A DNA stretch of 64,000 nucleotides from Marinibacterium sp050389775 (GTDB lineage Bacteria > Pseudomonadota > Alphaproteobacteria > Rhodobacterales > Rhodobacteraceae), in the NCBI RefSeq assembly GCF_050389775.1, contig NZ_CP177144.1:2666001-2730000 (forward strand), in the 5' to 3' direction. Within the stretch, counting starts at the first letter, position 1; every line of letters starts with the position of its first letter. A model generated the notes under the pieces. It was not told where the DNA came from. It saw only the letters and a program-made list of their open reading frames with translations, and did not search any database. The position numbers were made by a program, and so were the translations under genes. Positions 35,348 through 43,675 of the stretch are shown piece by piece.

Positions 35348-36340
35348 TCACAAAAGCCGCGCGGCGAAGCGGGCCAGCGAGCGGGTGACCCGGTCGGTGT
35401 CGATGCCCCGGCCGATCAGCACGATGGTGCCATCGCGGGCGGGTGGTCTGTCGGGGGTGCCGTCGAGAGGGTCATTGGCAGGCACGTCGGGCAGGATCTC
35501 GGGCGGTTGGACATGGGTGCGGATGCCTTGCAGCAGCAGCCGGCCGGCGGGGGTGCGCAGGGTGCCCTTGACCCGCACGATGTCCTGGCCATGGGCGCTG
35601 AGCAGGGCCGAGAGCCAGACGGCGAAGGCGGCCCAGTCGAGCCCGTCGGGCAGGGTGATCTGGACCGGCAGGATGGGCGCGCCGTCCTGTTGGGCCAGGG
35701 GCAGCGGCGCGGCCGAGGGCATGTCGGGCAGGGCGGCAGGCTCGCCGCGGATGTCGGCGGTGATGGGGGCGGCCGGATTGAGACGGCGCAGGGTGGCCAC
35801 GAGGCGGGCGGTGTCGGCCGGGGCGGCCAGGTCGGTCTTGGTCAGCACGAGGCGGTCGGCGGCCTCGACCTGGGCGCGGCCCAGCGGTTCGGCGGCCAGC
35901 TGGGCGGCGGCGTTCTGGGCATCGACCAGGACGATGGTCTCGGCCAGGGTGACGTGGAAGGCCAGCATGGGATCGGCGCGCAGGGCGGCGGCGATGGCCC
36001 CCGGATCGGCCAGGCCCGAGGTTTCCAGCACGGCCAGGCTCGTCCGCCCGTCCGGGCCGGCCTCGCGACTGCGCCGGTCGCAGAGGTCCCGCAGCGCATC
36101 GAGAAAGGCCGGGCACCCGGCGCAGCAGGCACAGCCGCCGGCCAGCAGGGTGACCGGATAGCGCCCGCCGAAGAGCGCGTCGTCGACGGCCAGCTCGGCG
36201 GCCTCGTTGATGATCAGCCGGGCGCCGGGGAAGGCTCCGGCGTAAAGCTGGTGGCGCAGCCAGGTCGACTTGCCGGCGCCCAGGTAGCCGCCGACGATGA
36301 CCAGCCGCAGCCGGTCGGCGCCGGGATCAGGCGTCGCCAA
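35348..36340 (-). CDS. CobW/COG0523-family GTPase (putative metallochaperone)
   Basis: 330 residues. Walker A GGYLGAGKST at 17-26, the CxCC-type metal motif GGCACCAGC at 68-76 (Cys70, 72, 73, 76), a switch/Walker B-like ETSGLADP near 109, and guanine-specificity TKTDL near 167. COG0523 G3E GTPases deliver Zn2+, Co2+ or Fe to client metalloenzymes. Here it is last in the hydantoin operon and overlaps the small CxxC protein gene by 14 bp, so the likely client is an enzyme of that operon, most plausibly the metal-dependent deacetylase-fold amidase. Client and metal are inferred. Confidence 0.88.
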   Translation of the reverse strand: MATPDPGADRLRLVIVGGYLGAGKSTWLRHQLYAGAFPGARLIINEAAELAVDDALFGGRYPVTLLAGGCACCAGCPAFLDALRDLCDRRSREAGPDGRTSLAVLETSGLADPGAIAAALRADPMLAFHVTLAETIVLVDAQNAAAQLAAEPLGRAQVEAADRLVLTKTDLAAPADTARLVATLRRLNPAAPITADIRGEPAALPDMPSAAPLPLAQQDGAPILPVQITLPDGLDWAAFAVWLSALLSAHGQDIVRVKGTLRTPAGRLLLQGIRTHVQPPEILPDVPANDPLDGTPDRPPARDGTIVLIGRGIDTDRVTRSLARFAARLL

Positions 36341-36620
36341 GGAACCGGTCGTCCAGCGGGTCGATCGGCTGCCCGGCCATCTGCGCGGCCTCGGTCCAGA
36401 CGGTATCGAAATCGGGCAGGATGCGCGTGGCCCCGGTGGCCGAGGACAGCTGCACCCCGGGCACGGCCCCGTCGTCGCGCGCGGTCAGCCCCCAGGCCCG
36501 CAGCAGGACCGTCGCCGCCTGCGCCCGCCGGAAGCGGGCGCGCATGCGGTCGCCGGGCGTGGGCGCCCCGGCCTCGGTCCAGTGACCGGGGGCCGCGGGA
36601 AACCCGCAGGACGAGCACAT
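36327..36620 (-). CDS. Small CxxC protein of the hydantoin operon (unknown function)
   Basis: 97 residues starting MCSSCGFPAAPGHW, one CxxC knuckle at 2-5, then a basic helix (RMRARFRRAQAATVLLRAWGLTARDD) and a region ending WTEAAQMAGQPIDPLDDRFLGDA. The start overlaps the amidase stop as TGATG and the end overlaps the CobW gene. No family recognised. A metal-binding partner of the amidase or of the CobW GTPase is a fair guess from the position and the Cys pair. A longer frame upstream runs inside the amidase gene and is rejected. Confidence 0.72.
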   Translation of the reverse strand: MCSSCGFPAAPGHWTEAGAPTPGDRMRARFRRAQAATVLLRAWGLTARDDGAVPGVQLSSATGATRILPDFDTVWTEAAQMAGQPIDPLDDRFLGDA

Positions 36621-37522
36621 CAGATGACCTCGGGCCGCTTGTCGCTGTCGAAGGGATAGCGCGCGCGGAAATCGGCGGCGATGTCCTCGAAGGTCATCCA
36701 TTCGACGCCCTCGTGGCCGTTCATGTATTCGATCAGCCGTTCCAGCATCAGCAGCACCTGCGGCCGGCCCGACACATCGGGATGGATGGTGAAGGCGAAG
36801 ACGGCGTAATCCATCTCGCGGTAGACCCAGTCGAACTGGTCCTTCCACATCTGCTCGATGTCGCGCGGGCTGACAAAGCCGTGGCTGTTGGGCGATTTCT
36901 TGATGAACATCATCGGCGGCAGGTCGTCGGTGTACCAATTGGCCGCGATATCGACCAGGTCGACCTCCTTGCCGTGTTTCAGCGGCTTCATCCAGTCGCC
37001 GGCCTGCTTGGTGTAGTCGATCACCGTCCATTCATCGCCGACACGGGCATAGAACGGTTGAAAGTCGCGGTACATCTGGCTGTGATCATAGGAAAAACCG
37101 TGCTTGGCCAGAAGCGCGGCCGTGGCGTTCGACATTTCCCACCAGGGCGCGACATAGCCCCGCGGAGCCTTGCCCGTCAGCCCTTCGATCAGCTCGATCG
37201 ACTTGACCAGCACGTCCTCTTCCTGGGTCGGGGTCATGGCCACGGGGTTTTCATGCATGTAGCCGTGGGCGCCGACCTCGTGGCCGCCATCGACGATCAT
37301 CTTCATCTGGTCGGGGAAGGTTTCCAGCGAATGGCCGGGGATGAAGAAGGTCGTCTGCAGGTCGTATTTCTTGAACAGCCGCAGCAGGCGCGGGATGCCG
37401 ACCTCGGTGGCGAAGATGCCGCGCTGGATGTCCGACGGGCTGTCGCCGCCGCCATAGGATCCGATCCAGCCGGCGACCGAGTCGATGTCGGTGCCGAAGG
37501 CGCACATGATTTTCTTGGGCAT
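36620..37522 (-). CDS. Polysaccharide-deacetylase-fold cyclic amidase (PuuE/imidase-like)
   Basis: 300 residues, NodB-like fold. Metal-binding set: TDID with Asp12/Asp14, and HGxMH with His86 and His90 in GAHGYMHE. The block RGYVAPWWEMSN near 155 belongs to the allantoinase PuuE / cyclic-imide hydrolase (Pseudomonas putida imidase) branch, not to true chitin or peptidoglycan deacetylases, and there is no signal peptide. In a hydantoin operon it probably opens a hydantoin, dihydropyrimidine or imide ring in the cytoplasm, before the carbamoylase next door. Substrate unproven. It lies 16 bp after the carbamoylase gene. Confidence 0.85.
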   Translation of the reverse strand: MPKKIMCAFGTDIDSVAGWIGSYGGGDSPSDIQRGIFATEVGIPRLLRLFKKYDLQTTFFIPGHSLETFPDQMKMIVDGGHEVGAHGYMHENPVAMTPTQEEDVLVKSIELIEGLTGKAPRGYVAPWWEMSNATAALLAKHGFSYDHSQMYRDFQPFYARVGDEWTVIDYTKQAGDWMKPLKHGKEVDLVDIAANWYTDDLPPMMFIKKSPNSHGFVSPRDIEQMWKDQFDWVYREMDYAVFAFTIHPDVSGRPQVLLMLERLIEYMNGHEGVEWMTFEDIAADFRARYPFDSDKRPEVI

Positions 37523-37538
37523 GGGGGATCTCCGTTGG

Positions 37539-38477
37539 TTATTCGGCGGGCGGGATGGCGCCGGTGCGTTCCACGATCAGCCCGTAATGTTCGGGCCGGC
37601 GGTGGATCTCGAAATTGAACACCGTCTCGCGATAGATCCGGCCGGCATCCAGGTCGCACTTGGCGGTGATCACCTCGTCTTCCATGGTGATCGCCTGGGC
37701 GACGATCTCGCCCGAAGGCGCCACGATGACCGACTGGCCGCCCATGACCGAGCCTTCCTCGTTGCCGCATTTGGCCGTGCCGACGACCCAGGTGGCATTC
37801 TGGTAGGCGCCGGCCTGCATCGACAGGTGGTTGTGGAACAGGGTCAGCGCATCGGCGGCCGGCTCAAGCGCGTGGCCGAAGGGCGTGTTGTAACCCAGCA
37901 TGACCATTTCCACGCCCTGCAGGCCCATGACGCGGTAGGTCTCGGGCCAGCGGCGGTCGTTGCAGATGGCCATGCCCATGACACCGCCAAAGCCGCGATA
38001 GACCGGGAACCCCATGTCGCCGGGTTCGAAATAGCGTTTCTCGAGGTGCTGGAAATCGCGCCCGGGCTGGGGCTCGGCATGGCCGGGCAGATGGACCTTG
38101 CGGTAGCTGCCGATGATCGTGCCGGTCTGGTCGACCAGGATCGCCGTGTTGAACCGGCGCTTGACGCCGTCGATGACGGTCAGCTCGGCATAGCCCAGGT
38201 AGAACCCGATGCCCAGGCGGGCGGCTTCCTCGAAGAGCGGCCGGGTCTCGGGGCCGGGCATCTCGCGTTCGTAATAGCTGTCCAGCTCGGCCTCGTCCTC
38301 GATCAGCCAGCGCGGGAAGAAGGTGGTCAGGGCCAGTTCGGGAAAGACCACCAGTTCGCAGCCGCGGCCCTTGGCCTCGCGCATCATCTCGATCAGGCGG
38401 CGGACGGTGTCCTTGCGTGTCTCGGATTTCGCGATCGGGCCCATCTGGGCCGAGGCGGTCATGACGTAACGTGGCAT
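37539..38477 (-). CDS. N-carbamoyl-D-amino acid hydrolase (nitrilase superfamily)
   Basis: 312 residues. It hydrolyses N-carbamoyl-D-amino acids to D-amino acid, CO2 and NH3. The catalytic triad lies at exactly the Agrobacterium D-carbamoylase positions: Glu47 (FPELALTTFFPRW), Lys127 (SYRKVHLPGH) and Cys172 (ICNDRRWPE). LEKRYFEPGDMGFPVY and SMQAGAYQN are also shared. It follows the racemase gene by 13 bp. With a hydantoinase and a racemase it completes the route from racemic hydantoins to D-amino acids. Confidence 0.93.
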   Translation of the reverse strand: MPRYVMTASAQMGPIAKSETRKDTVRRLIEMMREAKGRGCELVVFPELALTTFFPRWLIEDEAELDSYYEREMPGPETRPLFEEAARLGIGFYLGYAELTVIDGVKRRFNTAILVDQTGTIIGSYRKVHLPGHAEPQPGRDFQHLEKRYFEPGDMGFPVYRGFGGVMGMAICNDRRWPETYRVMGLQGVEMVMLGYNTPFGHALEPAADALTLFHNHLSMQAGAYQNATWVVGTAKCGNEEGSVMGGQSVIVAPSGEIVAQAITMEDEVITAKCDLDAGRIYRETVFNFEIHRRPEHYGLIVERTGAIPPAE

Positions 38478-38490
38478 CGGGTGGTTCCTT

Positions 38491-39147
38491 TCAGGCCGTC
38501 AGGCCCATGAGTGTCCGGGCGAACCCGGTTGCGGCGGCCACCCCGTCGATCACCGGGACGCCATGGTCCCGCGACAGGTCGGCGGCTAGATCTGCCATGC
38601 CGGCGCAGCCCAGCACGATGGCGCCGGCGCCATCCTCGGCAATGGCGCGGGCGATCTCGGCCGAGACCTTGCCGCGCGCGTCCGAGCCGGGCTTTTCCAG
38701 GTCCAGCACCGGCACGTCCGAGGCACGCACCCGCAGGCAATGCCCGGCCAGGCCGTAATCGACCAGGTTCTGTTCCAGCACCGGCACCGAAACCGACAGC
38801 GTGGTCACGACCGAGAATTTCCGGCCCATCAGGATGGCGGCATGATAGCCCGCCTCGCCGATGCCGATGACCGGGATGTCGGTGATCTTGCGGGCGTCGA
38901 ACAGGGCGGTGTCGTCGAAACAGGCGATGACCGCGGCCTGGGCGCCGTCGGCCACGGCCCGCTCCAGCTCGGCCAGCAGGTGGGGCGCGGCGGCCTCACC
39001 ATCGGCCGGACCCTGGATCGAGGCCGGGCTGCCGGCGCAGGTGCGGCCCTCGATCACCACGCCCGGCCCGGCCACGGCCCGGGCGGCATCGGCAATCTTG
39101 AGCGTCATCGAGACCGTGGAATTGGGATTGATGACGGCGATCTTCAT
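38491..39147 (-). CDS. Hydantoin racemase (Asp/Glu racemase superfamily)
   Basis: 218 residues. N-terminus MKIAVINPNST is the hydantoin racemase signature, and the two catalytic cysteines fall at Cys76 (VIACFDD) and Cys181 (VLGCAGM), the numbering of rhizobial hydantoin racemases. It interconverts D- and L-5-substituted hydantoins so that both enter the D-specific carbamoylase. ATG 39147 is chosen for this match. A GTG at 39156 overlapping the permease stop has a better placed AAGGG and is a real alternative. Confidence 0.9.
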   Translation of the reverse strand: MKIAVINPNSTVSMTLKIADAARAVAGPGVVIEGRTCAGSPASIQGPADGEAAAPHLLAELERAVADGAQAAVIACFDDTALFDARKITDIPVIGIGEAGYHAAILMGRKFSVVTTLSVSVPVLEQNLVDYGLAGHCLRVRASDVPVLDLEKPGSDARGKVSAEIARAIAEDGAGAIVLGCAGMADLAADLSRDHGVPVIDGVAAATGFARTLMGLTA

Positions 39148-39152
39148 GGGGG

Positions 39153-40001
39153 TCACACCATGCCCTTGCCGGCATCCGACGCACGCCTTGCCCGGCGTTT
39201 CTGCGAGACCATGGCAATGACCAGGAACGTGCCGATGACGAGGAACGAGAAGATCGTCGTCAGCGTGCCGAGCGCATAGATCACCGGCGTGGTGACATTG
39301 GTCGTCATGCCGTAGATTTCCAGCGGCAGCGTGTTGCGCGAGCCGGCGGTCAGCAGGGTGCGGGCGAATTCGTCATAGCTGAGCGTGAACCCGAAGAGGG
39401 CCACGCCGATCAGCGACGGCGCGATCAGCGGCAGCACGATATGGGCAAAGACCTGCCACGGATTGGCGCCCTGGTCGCGGGCGGCCTCTTCGAAGGACGG
39501 GTCAAAGCGGTTGAACACGGCGAACATGATCAGCAGGCCGAAGGGCAGGGTCCAGGTCAGCTGGGCGCCGAAACCGGAGGTGGTCCAGTGGACTTCCCAG
39601 CCGAGGATCTGGCTGAACAGCAGGCCGACGCCCAGCGAGACCAGGATCGACGGGATCACCAGCGAGGCGATGATGACATAGAACAGCACCGTCGAGCCGG
39701 GGAAGCGATGGCGGAAGGCCAGCCCGCCCATGACCGACAGCACGACCGTCGTGGTCATGACCATCATGCCCAGGGCAAAGCTGCGCCGGAACGACCCCCA
39801 GATGTCGCCCACGGCCTGTTCCTGGAACAATTCGCGGAACCAGTGCAGCGACACGCCGCGCATCGGGAAGGTCAGCCCGCCATCGGGGCCCTGGAAGCTG
39901 AGGATGCCGATGGTCAGCGTCGGCCCGTAGAGGAACAGGACAAAAAGCGCGAAGACGGCGGTCAGCACGTAGAAGGACGGGGGGCGTTTGCCGTCATTCA
40001 T
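39153..40001 (-). CDS. Polyamine-type ABC transporter permease (PotC-like)
   Basis: 282-residue permease with six helices and the EAA loop EEAARDQGANPWQVFAHIVLPLIAPS near 165-190. Belongs to the spermidine/putrescine/opine class (PotC). Second permease of the importer in the hydantoin operon; its presumed load is a hydantoin, N-carbamoyl compound or cyclic imide. Separated from the PotB-like gene by 1 bp. Confidence 0.92.
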   Translation of the reverse strand: MNDGKRPPSFYVLTAVFALFVLFLYGPTLTIGILSFQGPDGGLTFPMRGVSLHWFRELFQEQAVGDIWGSFRRSFALGMMVMTTTVVLSVMGGLAFRHRFPGSTVLFYVIIASLVIPSILVSLGVGLLFSQILGWEVHWTTSGFGAQLTWTLPFGLLIMFAVFNRFDPSFEEAARDQGANPWQVFAHIVLPLIAPSLIGVALFGFTLSYDEFARTLLTAGSRNTLPLEIYGMTTNVTTPVIYALGTLTTIFSFLVIGTFLVIAMVSQKRRARRASDAGKGMV

Positions 40002-40002
40002 G

Positions 40003-40941
40003 TCACAGCTCCTTGCGGATATCGACGAAGCGCAGCATCACGGCGACCATGATCAGCACGGTGATCAGCAGGACGACGGCCGTGGCCGCGGCGCTGGGAT
40101 AGGCCAGCAGCGAGATGTCGTTGGAAATCAGCCGGCCGACATTGGCGATCTGCGACCCGGACATGAAGCGCACGGTGATGAAATCGCCCATGACCAGGGT
40201 GATCACGAAGATCGAACCGATCATCATGCCCGGCTTGCACAGCGGGATGATGACATTGGTCAGGATCTGGAACCCCGAGGCCCCGGCGTCATAGGCCGCT
40301 TCGATCAGCGACTTGTCGATGCGCATCATGGTGTTGAAGATCGGCACGACCATGAACAGCGTGTAGAGATGCACGAAGGCGAGCGTCACGGAGAATTCGG
40401 AATAGAGCAGCCATTCCAGCGGCGCGCTGGTCAGGCCCAGGTCCATCAGCGTCTGGTTGGCGATGCCGTTGCGGCCCAGGAACGGGATCCACGAGATCAT
40501 GCGGATGATGTTCGAGGTCCAGAACGGGATCGTGCACAGCAGGAACAGCGCGATCTGCCAGGTCAGCGAGCGGATGTGGAAGGTCAGGTAATAGGCCACC
40601 GTGAACCCGACCACCAGGGTGATGATCCAGGTCATGAAGGCGAATTTCAGCGTCTTGAGAAACACCGTGTAAGTGACTGAAGAGCCGAGAAGATAATCGT
40701 AGTTGTCCCAGATGAAATCGGGATAGATCGTAAAGCTGGTCGAGCCCCAGAAGCTGACCGAGACGATCATCGCGATGGGCGCCAGCAGGAAGAACGCCAG
40801 CACGAGCGTCACCGGCGTGGCCAGCGCCCAGCTGGTGAACCCGTCGGTCATGAGACGGCGAAGTAGGCTCGGCCGGGCGGAGGCCGCCCCCCCCGAGGGG
40901 GGGACGGACCCATTCGCGACCGTCTGGTCTGATGCGGTCAT
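40003..40941 (-). CDS. Polyamine-type ABC transporter permease (PotB-like)
   Basis: 312-residue permease, six helices after a cytoplasmic N-terminus rich in Ser/Gly/Arg (1-35), EAA loop IEAAYDAGASGFQILTNVIIPLCKPG near 233-258. PotB class. Pairs with the PotC-like permease. It follows the binding-protein gene by 7 bp. Confidence 0.92.
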   Translation of the reverse strand: MTASDQTVANGSVPPSGGAASARPSLLRRLMTDGFTSWALATPVTLVLAFFLLAPIAMIVSVSFWGSTSFTIYPDFIWDNYDYLLGSSVTYTVFLKTLKFAFMTWIITLVVGFTVAYYLTFHIRSLTWQIALFLLCTIPFWTSNIIRMISWIPFLGRNGIANQTLMDLGLTSAPLEWLLYSEFSVTLAFVHLYTLFMVVPIFNTMMRIDKSLIEAAYDAGASGFQILTNVIIPLCKPGMMIGSIFVITLVMGDFITVRFMSGSQIANVGRLISNDISLLAYPSAAATAVVLLITVLIMVAVMLRFVDIRKEL

Positions 40942-40948
40942 GTGCGGA

Positions 40949-42235
40949 TCACGATGCGATGAATTCGTTCCATTTGCGGACCATGTACTGGTTTTCGTCC
41001 ATGACGGCGTTCCAGCACGCGACCGACCCCATGCGGTCGTAGAACGACCCGCCGTCGCGGACGGCGCCGGCGTCTTCCATCTTGACGCCCTGCGGGTTGA
41101 GGATCTCGCCTTCGGCCGGCTTGCCCTCGAACCAATAGCCCCATTCGTCGGCGCTCATGAATTCCTTCGAGGTTTCCGGCACGGCCGAGTAATAGCCCTG
41201 GCGCATCAGGAAGCCGCCGACCCAGCCCGACAGGTACCAGTTGAGGTATTCGTAGGCCGCTTCCAATTCCAGGCCCGACAGCGCGGCCGACAGGCCGATG
41301 CCGCCACCCCAGGAGCGATAGCCCTCTTCCAGCGGCTGGTAGACGCAGGGGATGCCCTGCGAGCGCACGGCGGTGATGGCCGGCGACCACATCGACTGGA
41401 TCACAACCTCGCCCGAGGCCATCAGGTTGACGCTTTCGTCGAAGGTCTTCCAGAAGGCGCGGAACTGGCCGTTCTTCTTGGCTTCGGTGAAGATCGCGAT
41501 GGTCTGGTCGATCTCGTCGCGGGTCATGTTGCCCTTGTCGCCATAGCTGATCTCGCCCATCGATTCACAGACCATGGCCATGTCCATGATGCCGATCGAC
41601 GAAATGTCGAGGATCGAGGCCTTGCCGGCGAACTCGGGGTTCAGCAGTTCCGACCAGTTGTTGATCGGGCGGCCGATCAGGTCGGGGCGGATGCCCAGCG
41701 TGTCGGCGTTGTAGATCGTCGGGATCAGGGTCATGAACCCGGTTTCCTCGGCCGAGAATTCCTTGCCGTCGACGCCTTCGACAAAGCCCACGGTGTGGGG
41801 CGCGGTGCCCTGGGCGATGGTCGATTCCGGGGTCAGCTTGCCGTCCTTGAAGATGCCGACGATCTTGTCGTAATTGGCGATCTTGCTGACATCCATGGCC
41901 TGCAGGTTGCCCACCGGCCAGACCTTTTTACAGATCCAGTATTCGATGTCGGCGATGTCGAACGACCCGGGCTGGGTAGCCACGCGCTGTGCAACGGCAT
42001 CGGAATCCAGCGCCGTCATTTCCAGCGTGAAGCCAAGGTCTTCCTTCACCTTCTGGGCGATCTCGTTGAAGGCCGAAACACCGGTGCCGGCCTGGCGCAG
42101 GGTGATGTCCTTGATGTTCTGCGCCCAGATCATCGGCGCGCCGAGGGTCGAGGCCGCGGTGGCCGTTGCAGTGGCCGCGGCGCCTTTCAGGACCGCGCGG
42201 CGGCTGATGCCGGCCTTCTTGGTGGTTTCAGACAT
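40949..42235 (-). CDS. Polyamine-type ABC transporter substrate-binding protein
   Basis: 428-residue periplasmic protein with a Tat signal (ISRRAVLKGAAATATATAASTLGAP, about 10-34) and a PotD-like extracellular solute-binding fold. ATG 42235 is preceded by AGAGGAG at good spacing; an ATG 11 codons upstream is not. It would capture the ligand for the two permeases and the PotA-like ATPase. The PotD class includes binders of putrescine, opines and cyclic or carbamoyl compounds, so the ligand is set by context only. Confidence 0.92.
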   Translation of the reverse strand: MSETTKKAGISRRAVLKGAAATATATAASTLGAPMIWAQNIKDITLRQAGTGVSAFNEIAQKVKEDLGFTLEMTALDSDAVAQRVATQPGSFDIADIEYWICKKVWPVGNLQAMDVSKIANYDKIVGIFKDGKLTPESTIAQGTAPHTVGFVEGVDGKEFSAEETGFMTLIPTIYNADTLGIRPDLIGRPINNWSELLNPEFAGKASILDISSIGIMDMAMVCESMGEISYGDKGNMTRDEIDQTIAIFTEAKKNGQFRAFWKTFDESVNLMASGEVVIQSMWSPAITAVRSQGIPCVYQPLEEGYRSWGGGIGLSAALSGLELEAAYEYLNWYLSGWVGGFLMRQGYYSAVPETSKEFMSADEWGYWFEGKPAEGEILNPQGVKMEDAGAVRDGGSFYDRMGSVACWNAVMDENQYMVRKWNEFIAS

Positions 42236-42279
42236 GGAAGAACTCCTCTGTTGGATTTTGGTGGCCATCGGTCCGGCGG

Positions 42280-43263
42280 TCAGGCCGACAGCGGATGCAG
42301 GTCGCCCGGGGCCCAGCCGGCGCGAAAGGCGCCGCCGGGCTCGAACGGCGCGGCATAGAAGGTCTCTTCGGGAACCATGGCGGTGATGGCGCTGTCGTCG
42401 GGCATGGCCAGCGAGACGGCGACATGGGTGCCGAGGAATTCGACCGAGGTCACGTTGGCATCGACGCCATCCTCGCCATCGGCGACAAGGCGCACCCGGT
42501 CCGAGCGGATCGCATAGGGCTTGCCGTCCAGCGTGATGACGTTGTGGCCGCCCAGGAACTTGGCCACGAATTCGGTCTTGGGCGCGTTGAATACCTCACG
42601 CGCGGGGCCGGCCTGTTCGATGACGGCATTGTTCATGACCACCACCTCGTCGGCCAGCGCCAGGGCCTCGTCCTGGCCGTGGGTGACGTGGATGAAGGTG
42701 ATGCCCAGCTCGCGCTGCATCGATTTCAGCTCGGCCCGCATGCGGATGCGCAGGAAGGGGTCCAGCGCCGAGAGCGGTTCGTCCAGCAGCAGGACCTGGG
42801 GGTCGGTGATCAGGGCGCGGGCCAGGGCGGCGCGCTGTTGCTGGCCGCCGGACAATTGCGCGGGCAGGCGGTCGGCCAGGGCGTCCAGGCTGACCAGCTC
42901 CAGCATCTTGTGGGCCTTGGCATGACGTTCGGCCTTGTCGACATGTTTCATCTTCAGGCTGAAGGCCACGTTGTCCAGGACGGTCATGTGCGGGAACAGC
43001 GCATAGCTCTGGAACATCATCGCCGTGCCGCGCCGGGCCGGGGGCAGGTGGGCAATGTCCTTGCCGTTCAGTACGATGGCGCCGTCGCTGACGCTTTCAT
43101 GCCCGGCGATCATGCGCAGGGTCGATGACTTGCCGCAGCCCGACGGGCCCAGGAGGCAGGCATAGGTGCCCTGGTGAAACAGATGCGACACGGCATCGAC
43201 GGCCACCACGTCACCATAGCGTTTGGTCACCGACACCAGTTCAAGGTCGAGCGGATTGCGCAC
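42280..43263 (-). CDS. Polyamine-type ABC transporter ATP-binding protein (PotA-like)
   Basis: 327 residues. Walker A GPSGCGKSS at 39-47, signature LSGGQQQRAALARAL near 138-152, Walker B VLLLDEPLSALDP near 158-170, followed by a C-terminal TOBE-like regulatory domain (about 250-327). First gene of the leftward hydantoin operon, 412 bp from the divergent hyuA. Confidence 0.94.
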   Translation of the reverse strand: MRNPLDLELVSVTKRYGDVVAVDAVSHLFHQGTYACLLGPSGCGKSSTLRMIAGHESVSDGAIVLNGKDIAHLPPARRGTAMMFQSYALFPHMTVLDNVAFSLKMKHVDKAERHAKAHKMLELVSLDALADRLPAQLSGGQQQRAALARALITDPQVLLLDEPLSALDPFLRIRMRAELKSMQRELGITFIHVTHGQDEALALADEVVVMNNAVIEQAGPAREVFNAPKTEFVAKFLGGHNVITLDGKPYAIRSDRVRLVADGEDGVDANVTSVEFLGTHVAVSLAMPDDSAITAMVPEETFYAAPFEPGGAFRAGWAPGDLHPLSA

Positions 43264-43675
43264 TGAACATCCCCATTTCGTCTTTTACCGCGTGAGCCGC
43301 GATGGCCCGGTTTCTCTTGCCCAAGCGGGTCCCGTCCATGACTTCGCCCGTCACGATCAAGTTGACCAGAAAAAATGCCTCAAAAATAGTCTGCGGTTCC
43401 GTGGTGTCCTGATTTTTGTGCAGGTGGCGGGCGTTCGCCGGGGTGCCGGGGGCGGAACGGCGGCGATCTGTGCAAACGGCGCCCAGAATCGCGGATTGGC
43501 GGCGGATGGCATGCGGCGCCGGGTTGTCCGGCTGCCCGAGAAGGCGGCAGCCTGCCTGCCAACTGGGCATCGGTGCGGGCGATCTATCGGATTGACCGCC
43601 GTTTTGATATACAATCCTCGGATGATTGTCGGCAAACAGGCAGAATCCGCGCGTGACAACAAGGGTGAGACTTTC
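43264..43675. promoter_or_regulatory. Divergent promoter region of the hydantoin system
   Basis: 412 bp between the two start codons. It holds AT-rich runs (near 43360-43392, AGAAAAAATGCCTCAAAAATAG, in the leftward promoter zone) and, near hyuA, TTGATATACAATC at 43604-43616. ACAATC (43611-43616) and GATTGT (43624-43629) are perfect inverted arms with a 7-base spacer and could be an operator for a regulator encoded elsewhere. No regulator gene is found inside the system. No gene is supported in the gap. Confidence 0.5.

Noticed and set aside
36327..37031. Longer form (234 codons) of the small CxxC protein
   Set aside because: The extra N-terminal part lies inside the amidase gene in another frame; the TGATG overlap at 36620 gives a natural start.
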